Shown here one piece after another: positions 1 through 4,118 of a DNA stretch of 5,767 nt. Under the pieces are notes generated by a model, which saw only the letters and a program-made list of their open reading frames with translations, did no database searches and was not told where the DNA came from. How positions within the stretch are numbered: position 1 is the first letter of the stretch; each line of letters starts with the position of its first letter. The stretch comes from Thermoleophilaceae bacterium (lineage in GTDB: Bacteria; Actinomycetota; Thermoleophilia; Solirubrobacterales; Thermoleophilaceae): contig JACCUE010000180.1 of the NCBI GenBank assembly GCA_013812005.1, positions 1 to 5,767 on the forward strand, written 5' to 3'. The translations under genes and the position numbers were made by a program.

Positions 1-392
1 ACGGAATGCTCGACGTCTACTTCGCGCACCTCGAGCGCAACCACGAGATGATCGACTTCATGGCGGAGCTGCGGGACCGAGGACTGCGAATGGCGCTGCT
101 CACCAACAACGTGCGCGAATGGGAGCCCCGCTGGCGACCGCTGCTGCCCGAGATCGACGACATCTTCGAGGTGGTGGTCGACTCCGCGTTCGTGGGCATG
201 CGCAAGCCCGAGCCGGAGATCTACCAGCTCACCGTCGAGCGGCTGGGCGGGGGCGTTGAGCCGGCCGACTGCGTCTTCGTCGACGACATCGAGGTCAACT
301 GCCAGACCGCCCGTCAGCTCGGCATGGCGGCGGTCGCGTTCGAGACCACCGAACAGGCGCGGGCCGGGATCGAGTCGGCGCTCGCGCAATGA
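1..392 (+). CDS. HAD-superfamily hydrolase, C-terminal part (5' end outside window)
   Basis: This is a haloacid-dehalogenase-type phosphohydrolase, probably a soluble cytosolic phosphatase acting on a small phosphorylated substrate that cannot be named from sequence. Counting from the first in-frame Met (base 6), motif II is LLTNN with Thr33, motif III is RKPEPEIY with Lys67, and motif IV is FVDDIEVN with Asp93 and Asp94. The spacing fits HAD subfamily IA, the group that includes YihX-like phosphatases and the N-terminal domain of mammalian soluble epoxide hydrolase. Motif I (DxDxT, carrying the nucleophilic Asp) and most of the cap should lie upstream of the window. The frame is open to base 3, so Met at 6 is probably internal. 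The gene ends at TGA 390-392 and converges on the S8 protease gene. Family assignment is firm; substrate is unknown. Confidence 0.87.
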   Translation, partial: GMLDVYFAHLERNHEMIDFMAELRDRGLRMALLTNNVREWEPRWRPLLPEIDDIFEVVVDSAFVGMRKPEPEIYQLTVERLGGGVEPADCVFVDDIEVNCQTARQLGMAAVAFETTEQARAGIESALAQ

Positions 393-582
393 AAAAGAGA
401 CGCGGACCTTCGCGCTCGAGGAGCGCGCCACCTTCGACCGAGGTCTCAGGGGCACCGCGGCGGGCCTCACACCTCAGGGCCTCGCTCTTTGCGCTTGGGT
501 CCACGCCTCTGGGATCACCCAACCAAAGCGCCCGGGGGCCGTCAATGGCCACGCCGGAGACGATCCCGCTCTTTGGTGAAAA
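393..582 (-). pseudogene. Possible remnant of a DUF429-like protein
   Basis: Read on the minus strand from about base 582 down, the frame gives a protein-like stretch: a hydrophobic strand ending in the segment VAIDGPRAL, then about 25 residues on LRCEARRGAP, ending near LEREGPRLFF at base 393. The order 'VAIDGP ... R-CE--R' resembles what I recall of DUF429 proteins, which carry a D-x-P strand followed by an R-x-C-(D/E) helix. Third codon positions are G/C-rich but less so than in the neighbouring genes. The frame has no room for a full-length protein (usually 200 or more residues): the S8 protease stop lies at 643 and the HAD gene starts at 392. I see no convincing ribosome binding site. 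It could equally be chance open frame in GC-rich spacer DNA. The assignment is from memory of the family, with no alignment. Confidence 0.25.
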
Positions 583-593
583 AGCCCGGGCGC
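522..593. repeat. Overlapping inverted repeats in convergent intergenic region
   Basis: Two perfect inverted repeats share a left arm. ACCAAAG (522-528) is complementary to CTTTGGT (571-577), and GCGCCCGGG (528-536) is complementary to CCCGGGCGC (585-593). The two pairings cannot fully coexist as one simple hairpin. A small GGCC/GGCC hairpin (537-540 with 547-550) sits in the loop. A short direct repeat, CGCTCTTTG, occurs at 483-491 and 567-575. The region lies between two convergent genes, so a role in transcript ending is the simplest reading, but no U-tract follows on the plus strand. Confidence 0.4.
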
Positions 594-629
594 GGATGCG
601 CGGCGGTGGCTCTGCTCGTTGCACCGCCG
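579..629 (-). terminator. Terminator-like hairpin downstream of the S8 protease gene
   Basis: An exact 8-bp stem, CGGCGGTG (601-608) with CACCGCCG (622-629), has a 13-nt loop. On the minus strand it begins 13 nt after the protease stop codon. About 17 nt further on, that strand reads CCCGGGC followed by five T residues (583-579). The distance from stem to T-tract is longer than in a classic intrinsic terminator, so this may be a processing or stabilising structure, or the T-tract may be served by the alternative stem with the CCCGGGCGC arm. Confidence 0.38.
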
Positions 630-642
630 ACCTGCCGGCGCG

Positions 643-1806
643 TCAAGGTGCGGCTACGAGCCCTACGCCCCGGTCGGCGGGGTCGACATCCATGTCGAAG
701 ACGTCGATGCGGGCCGACGCCAGCGTCTTGGCGACGACGGTCTCGGCTCTGGCGGGCAGGCCTGCGCTGCGGACCTGCTCCCACCACAGCGCGGCGATGC
801 CCGCGACGTGCGGGCAGGCCATGCTCGTCCCGCTCAGGAGCCTTGTGCCGCCGCCCGCCTTGGCGGACTCGATGCCAACCCCCGGTGCGCAGATGCGCGG
901 GAAGGTGTTCGAGAAGGGAGCGATCTTCATCGTCTGGTCGACCGCGCCGACGGAGACCACGCCCTCTGCCGCCGCGGGAAGTGACGCCGCGATCTCGTAG
1001 GTCGGATCTATGTCGCGCCGGCTCTCGTTGCCCGCGGCCGCGACCACGACCGTGCCGGCGCCGAACGCCTCCTCCGCGCGCACCACGCCCATGAGCGCGT
1101 CGAACATGCGCAGGTTGCCGCGGTAGGCCTCGAGCGCGCTCGAGGTCGCGAGGTCGGTCGGCCAGCCCCCGTCCGTCAGCTGTTGCACGAGACCCGGGAA
1201 GTCGAATCCGAGCGACATGGAGATGACGTTCGCGTCCTGCTCGACCGCCCAGCGGATCCCGCGGAACACCATCTCCGAACCGCCGCCGCCGTCGTCACCG
1301 AGGACCTTGCCGATCAACGCCGTCGACACGCCTCGGGCGATCCCGATCCGCTTGCCCTCGACGTCACGACCGAAGATCGTGCCGGCGCAGTGAGTCCCAT
1401 GGCCCTGGCGATCGCCAGTGCCGCTTCCGGAGAAGTCCTCCTCTACGAGCGTCACCCCCTCGAACGCAGGGTGGGAGCTGTCGATCCCGGTGTCGAGGAC
1501 CGCTACGACGGCGTCGGCGCCGGTGAAGGGCGACCTGTCAGCTCCCACCGCCCCGATCCCCCACGCCTCGTCGCCCGAGGGGTCCTCCTCGGCCAGCGGC
1601 TCGATCAGCCGTATCGGCATCTCGGGGGCGATCGCGAGAACCTCAGGGTCCCTCAGAAGCTCGGACCTGCCCTTGGAGTCGACGTCCTCCATCTCGATCA
1701 CGGGCTCGGGCGGAGCGAAGGCCCGAGTTTCGAGGGCAGGGTCACGGATGCCCCGGAATGGGCCGGTAATCGGCTGCCGGTCGCGAAGAACGACGTACGT
1801 CCGCAT
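643..1806 (-). CDS. Subtilisin-family (S8) serine protease, no signal peptide
   Basis: A 387-residue peptidase that hydrolyses peptide bonds through the Asp-His-Ser triad. Asp105 lies in VAVLDTGID, His136 in GHGTHCAG, the oxyanion Asn260 in AAAGNES, and the nucleophile Ser328 in SGTSMACPH. Residues 1-70 form a small N-terminal region ending DPEVLAIAPEMPIRLIEP, which resembles the end of an I9-type propeptide. There is no hydrophobic signal or membrane segment, so it is probably cytosolic or exported by another route. Between SMSLG (196-200) and AAAGN (256-260) lie 55 residues, clearly more than in subtilisin, so there is an extra loop. I chose ATG at 1806 because AGAGGGGGG (1815-1823) sits 8 nt upstream; the open frame continues to 1956 but that part is Arg-rich and non-coding in character. 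It is divergent from the MarP-like gene. Substrate is unknown. Confidence 0.94.
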   Translation of the reverse strand: MRTYVVLRDRQPITGPFRGIRDPALETRAFAPPEPVIEMEDVDSKGRSELLRDPEVLAIAPEMPIRLIEPLAEEDPSGDEAWGIGAVGADRSPFTGADAVVAVLDTGIDSSHPAFEGVTLVEEDFSGSGTGDRQGHGTHCAGTIFGRDVEGKRIGIARGVSTALIGKVLGDDGGGGSEMVFRGIRWAVEQDANVISMSLGFDFPGLVQQLTDGGWPTDLATSSALEAYRGNLRMFDALMGVVRAEEAFGAGTVVVAAAGNESRRDIDPTYEIAASLPAAAEGVVSVGAVDQTMKIAPFSNTFPRICAPGVGIESAKAGGGTRLLSGTSMACPHVAGIAALWWEQVRSAGLPARAETVVAKTLASARIDVFDMDVDPADRGVGLVAAP

Positions 1807-1836
1807 GACTAGGGCCCCCCTCTTGAGTTGCGATCG

Positions 1837-1851
1837 GCCAGGCTTCCTGGC
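1837..1851 (-). promoter_or_regulatory. Hairpin in the leader of the S8 protease gene
   Basis: GCCAGG (1837-1842) and CCTGGC (1846-1851) form a perfect 6-bp stem with a 3-nt loop. On the minus strand this lies 30 nt upstream of the protease start and 13 nt upstream of its Shine-Dalgarno sequence, so it would be in the transcript leader if the promoter at 1871-1898 is right. It could be an operator half-site pair, an mRNA-stabilising element, or chance. The structure is visible; the role is inference. Confidence 0.35.
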
Positions 1852-1870
1852 TGCACGCCGGCCACGCGGA

Positions 1871-1898
1871 GTCTTACAACGACGGCGTCGAGAAGCAA
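1871..1898 (-). promoter_or_regulatory. Candidate promoter for the S8 protease gene
   Basis: On the minus strand, TTGCTT (1898-1893) resembles a -35 box. After 16 nt comes TAAGAC (1876-1871), which resembles a -10 box but lacks the final T. A start site near 1864 would give a leader of roughly 55-60 nt that includes the hairpin at 1837-1851 and the ribosome binding site. The match is weak, as often in high-GC genomes. Confidence 0.27.
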
Positions 1899-1934
1899 TC
1901 AGGTGATCGGGGGCCGGCCACCGCTGGCACCTGA
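1899..1934. repeat. Inverted repeat TCAGGTG-N22-CACCTGA in divergent control region
   Basis: TCAGGTG (1899-1905) and CACCTGA (1928-1934) are exact inverted copies separated by 22 bp that include the palindrome GGCCGGCC. The repeat abuts the candidate -35 box of the S8 protease gene and lies about 95 bp upstream of the MarP-like start. It is well placed for a dimeric regulator controlling one or both proteases. A 7-bp repeat can occur by chance in GC-rich DNA, so this is a candidate operator only. Confidence 0.33.
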
Positions 1935-2012
1935 CAGGCGACCTTCCTCGGCTCAACGGCGTATCTTGGTCGGCGGTGTAACTGGCTGATGCCGAGCGAA
2001 CTGGGCCACCCG

Positions 2013-2027
2013 TAGGTATAGGGGACC
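2013..2027 (+). promoter_or_regulatory. Start region of the MarP-like gene: weak SD or leaderless start
   Basis: Just before the GTG at 2028 the sequence reads TAGGTATAGGGGACC. It lacks a good AGGAGG at normal spacing; GGGG (2021-2024) is only 3 nt from the start codon. TAGGTA (2013-2018) or TATAGG (2017-2022) could instead act as a -10 element for a leaderless transcript, which is common in actinobacteria. Neither reading is strong, and I see no clear -35 box at a suitable distance. Confidence 0.22.
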
Positions 2028-3170
2028 GTGATAGTCGACCTGATCATCGTTGGGCTGATGGTTGCCGTAGCGGTCTGGGGTTACTTCCAGGGCGTAAGCG
2101 TAGGCGTGCTGGTCTTTGTCGGATTCGGTGCTGGCGCGGTGATCGGCTCTCGGGTGGCGCCGCTGGTGCTCGACGGGGGCCTGCGTGATCCGTTCGCGCC
2201 CGTCCTCGCCGTCCCCGCGGCGTTGCTCTTCGGCGCCGTCCTCGCGGCTGCGCTCGAGCGGCTGGGACGCAATCTGCGGAGGGCTCTGCGCAGGCGCCGT
2301 ACTCTCGACTCTTTCGGGGGCGCGCTCACAGCGGCGTGCCTGGGCCTGGTGATGGTGTGGATGACGGCGGCAGTCCTCGCCGGCGTGGACGGCCTGAAGG
2401 AATCGTTCCGCGACTCGGTGATCGTCGACCGGCTGAACTCGGTGCTGGTGCCGCCGGGGCCGCTGTTGAGCGCGAAGGAGCCCTCCTCCGCCCTGCGGGT
2501 GATCGAAGGGCCCAAAGTCCGCGCGGGGATTCCCGATCCGCGCATCAAGCAGGATCCCCAGGTCCGGGCCGCAGCGCGAAGCGTGGCGAAGATAGAAGTC
2601 GTGGCCTGCGGCGGGCGGGGTGAGGGCAGTGGGTGGGTAGCGGCGGACGGCATCGTCGTCACGAACGCTCACGTCGCCCGTGGCTCGGACGCTCCCGCCG
2701 TCAGGATCGAGGGCCAGGGAAAGGCCTCTATAGCGGAGCCGATCTGGTACGACGACGGCGACGACATCGCCATCCTTCGTACGCCGGCTCTGAAGGGCGT
2801 GCCGCCCCTGCCGATCGCCGGCCGCCCGCGAGCGGGCACAGCAGCCGTGGTGCTGGGCTTCCCGTTCGGCGGGCGCTACAAGGCGCGAGAGGCGCGGCTC
2901 GGCCCTACTTCGCCGCTCCCAGAGGGAGCACAGCAGGGCGCCCCTCGGAGCATCACGCCGCTGTTCGCCGGTCTCGGTATCGGCCCCGGGAGCTCCGGTG
3001 GACCTGTCATAGACAGGAACGGGCGCGTGGTGGCCATGATCTTCGCTGGCAGAGACCCAAACGGGGGCCGTGACGCCTTCGGAATCCCGAGCCCCCTCAT
3101 CCGCGATGCGCTCAGGAAAGCCCTCTCTTCCGCCCAACGCGTCGACACCGGCGACTGCCGCGAGGAGTAA
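2028..3170 (+). CDS. marP: MarP-like membrane serine protease (CvpA domain plus trypsin-like domain)
   Basis: A 380-residue inner-membrane protease. Residues 1-119 form a CvpA-type unit with four hydrophobic helices (about 1-19, 24-46, 56-76, 97-119). The Arg-rich loop at 78-92 should be cytosolic, placing the protease domain outside. After a linker, residues 186-370 are a chymotrypsin/HtrA-like domain with His215 in VTNAHV, Asp246 in DDIAIL and Ser323 in GPGSSGGPV. Cys194 and Cys377 flank the domain much like the disulfide pair of Mycobacterium tuberculosis MarP (Rv3671c), which is needed for acid and oxidative stress resistance. No PDZ domain follows, unlike HtrA/DegP. GTG at 2028 is chosen because the first helix begins at residue 2, as is usual for CvpA proteins. 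The gene is divergent from the S8 protease and ends 13 bp from a convergent gene. The family is firm; the stress role is carried over from the mycobacterial protein. Confidence 0.92.
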   Translation: MIVDLIIVGLMVAVAVWGYFQGVSVGVLVFVGFGAGAVIGSRVAPLVLDGGLRDPFAPVLAVPAALLFGAVLAAALERLGRNLRRALRRRRTLDSFGGALTAACLGLVMVWMTAAVLAGVDGLKESFRDSVIVDRLNSVLVPPGPLLSAKEPSSALRVIEGPKVRAGIPDPRIKQDPQVRAAARSVAKIEVVACGGRGEGSGWVAADGIVVTNAHVARGSDAPAVRIEGQGKASIAEPIWYDDGDDIAILRTPALKGVPPLPIAGRPRAGTAAVVLGFPFGGRYKAREARLGPTSPLPEGAQQGAPRSITPLFAGLGIGPGSSGGPVIDRNGRVVAMIFAGRDPNGGRDAFGIPSPLIRDALRKALSSAQRVDTGDCREE

Positions 3171-3174
3171 TGCC

Positions 3175-3219
3175 CCCCAGCTCCTACTTGACGAAGTTGT
3201 GGAGTGGGAAGAGCTGGGG
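3175..3219. terminator. Inverted repeat at the convergent gene ends
   Basis: CCCCAGCTC (3175-3183) and GAGCTGGGG (3211-3219) are perfect 9-bp inverted copies with a 27-nt loop that itself contains ACTT-GACG-AAGT. The structure begins 4 nt after the MarP-like TAA and its left arm abuts the TAG of the small minus-strand gene. It could end or protect transcripts from both sides, which would suit the 13-bp gap. No U-tract is present on either strand, so it is not a classic intrinsic terminator. Confidence 0.33.
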
Positions 3220-3471
3220 CTCGCCTGGAAAGCCCACCTCTTGGAGCACCGGGCCGATCACCTCCCCGAACCTTTGAAAGGCCTCCTCGGATTCCCAGAC
3301 ATCGACGACGCGAAAGCCGTTGTCGGTTGGACCGGCCGCGTGGGAAAGAATCCCACCGCCTGACCAGTCGCTGAGCGAGTTGAGACCCCGGCCTTCGGTG
3401 AGACGTGCCGCGACCTGCTCGTACTGCTCTTGGGTCCCGCCCGGACTGTCGTGCACCATCAAGATCGGCAT
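3184..3471 (-). CDS. Small ABM-fold-like protein (dimeric alpha/beta barrel)
   Basis: A 95-residue soluble protein. It starts with a short strand (MPILMVHDSPG), then a helix TQEQYEQVAARL, a strand around GGILSHAAGP, a strand and turn FRVVDVWESEEAFQRF (53-68), and a helix leading to a final strand ending FPLHNFVK. This pattern fits the antibiotic-biosynthesis-monooxygenase (ABM) / stress-responsive barrel superfamily, whose members are usually homodimers of about 100 residues. Many members in this size class have no known substrate, and enzymatic activity cannot be claimed. ATG at 3471 is well supported by AGGAGG (3482-3477) 5 nt upstream; the frame is open to 3531 but those 20 residues are not needed. 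It is convergent with the MarP-like gene. It lies 150 bp downstream of the 158-residue gene and may have its own promoter. Confidence 0.85.
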   Translation of the reverse strand: MPILMVHDSPGGTQEQYEQVAARLTEGRGLNSLSDWSGGGILSHAAGPTDNGFRVVDVWESEEAFQRFGEVIGPVLQEVGFPGEPQLFPLHNFVK

Positions 3472-3476
3472 CTGAT

Positions 3477-3482
3477 CCTCCT
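3477..3482 (-). promoter_or_regulatory. Shine-Dalgarno sequence AGGAGG of the ABM-like gene
   Basis: On the minus strand AGGAGG is followed by 5 nt (ATCAG) and then the ATG at 3471. This is the best ribosome binding site in the window and decides the start in favour of the 95-residue product over an extension beginning at 3531. Confidence 0.85.
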
Positions 3483-3502
3483 GGTTGATTGCTGACGATG
3501 CG

Positions 3503-3531
3503 ACCTTCTCAGCAGTGGTGATCGGGGTCAA
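3503..3531 (-). promoter_or_regulatory. Candidate promoter of the ABM-like gene
   Basis: On the minus strand TTGACC (3531-3526) is close to a consensus -35 box. After 17 nt comes GAAGGT (3508-3503), which keeps the important A at position 2 and T at position 6 of a -10 box but is otherwise poor. It would give a leader of about 25 nt including the Shine-Dalgarno sequence. The rest of the 150-bp spacer 3472-3621 shows no gene or clear terminator. Confidence 0.3.
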
Positions 3532-3621
3532 GCCGTGGCGCGCATACCCCGACCGGAGGAAGCGCGGCGTGCGCAGAACCCGAGCGACCGAGGGCCGGCA
3601 GTGCCGCCGTCGTCGCGGTCC

Positions 3622-4098
3622 TCAGTTGTCGCAGCCCAGGCGATCCCAGCAGTAGAGCTCGACGGCTTCGGCTGCCAGCTCCATCGTCCGTTCCTTCGAC
3701 AGCCAGGGCAGCACGGTGTCGAGCGCCTGCTCCTCGCTCATGCCCGCCTCGAAGGCGTCCTCTCCGCGGAAGCCGGCGGCGATGCGCAGGGCCTCGCGAC
3801 GGTGCTCACCCAAGCGGGCGAAGGCGCCGAGGAGAAACTCCTTGTTGGCGATCGGCTGGCCGACCTCGAGGGAAGCGTGCCACGCGGCGAGCATCGACAG
3901 ATCGTCGTCGTCGAGCACCTCGACGGCTTTGGCGTAGTGCACCTGCAGCTCGTCGTCGGGGATCTCGTCGACCCACGCGCGCACGACCTCGCCGAGCAGC
4001 TGGCGCCGCGCCTCACGGCCCACGGCTTCGGCGACGACACGAATGGCTTCCTGGGGCTCGATGAAGCAGAGGGGCATGTACCGCAAGGTACGCGGCAC
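3622..4098 (-). CDS. Conserved-looking hypothetical protein downstream of helicase-nuclease
   Basis: I do not recognise this 158-residue protein. It is acidic and looks almost wholly alpha-helical, with amphipathic stretches such as EAIRVVAEAVGREARRQLL and DTVLPWLSKERTMELAAEAVELY, and an acidic run VLDDDDLSML near the middle. There is no signal peptide, membrane segment or metal-binding motif; the two Cys residues are isolated (one near the start, one three residues from the end). It begins 20 bp after the stop of the helicase-nuclease gene on the same strand, so co-transcription is likely. The start is uncertain: ATG 4098 has no strong ribosome binding site, and ATG 4077 (residue 8) also lacks one. 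A CCCG/CGGG mini-hairpin lies in the 20-bp gap. It may be a helical scaffold or regulatory protein, but no function can be assigned. Confidence 0.82.
   Translation of the reverse strand: MPRTLRYMPLCFIEPQEAIRVVAEAVGREARRQLLGEVVRAWVDEIPDDELQVHYAKAVEVLDDDDLSMLAAWHASLEVGQPIANKEFLLGAFARLGEHRREALRIAAGFRGEDAFEAGMSEEQALDTVLPWLSKERTMELAAEAVELYCWDRLGCDN
4078..4091 (-). promoter_or_regulatory. Small perfect hairpin at the start of the 158-residue gene
   Basis: GTACC and GGTAC pair around a 4-nt loop. The hairpin lies between the two possible ATG starts (4098 and 4077) and directly touches the second one. If translation begins at 4098 it is simply coding sequence; if at 4077 it would sit where a ribosome binding site should be, which argues mildly for the 4098 start. 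Confidence 0.25.
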
Positions 4099-4118
4099 GC
4101 CCGACGGAACGGGATGAG

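Noticed and set aside
429..445. ACCT-TCGACCG-AGGT resembling a tRNA T-arm
   Set aside because: No acceptor stem, anticodon arm or CCA-proximal pairing is found at the right distances, so it is not a tRNA.
389..1000. Plus-strand open frame whose ATG overlaps the HAD stop (ATGA), as in translational coupling
   Set aside because: The product is low-complexity Arg/Ser/Pro/Ala sequence and most of it is antisense to the conserved catalytic end of the S8 protease.
1807..1956. Fifty-residue N-terminal extension of the S8 protease
   Set aside because: It is Arg-rich with no hydrophobic core to act as a signal peptide, and a good Shine-Dalgarno sequence supports the start at 1806.
1953..3137. Long minus-strand open frame of 394 codons opposite the MarP-like gene
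   Set aside because: It mirrors the coding frame of a firmly identified gene, is rich in Arg/His/Pro/Ser and has no recognisable domain; it is a typical GC-rich shadow.
3472..3531. Twenty-residue N-terminal extension of the ABM-like protein
   Set aside because: The AGGAGG at 3477-3482 would lie inside the coding region, and the family-like fold starts at the Met encoded at 3471.
3592..3612. Near-palindrome GGCCGGCAGTGCCGCC as a terminator for the 158-residue gene
   Set aside because: The symmetric core CGGCAGTGCCG leaves no loop for an RNA hairpin and no T-tract follows on the minus strand.
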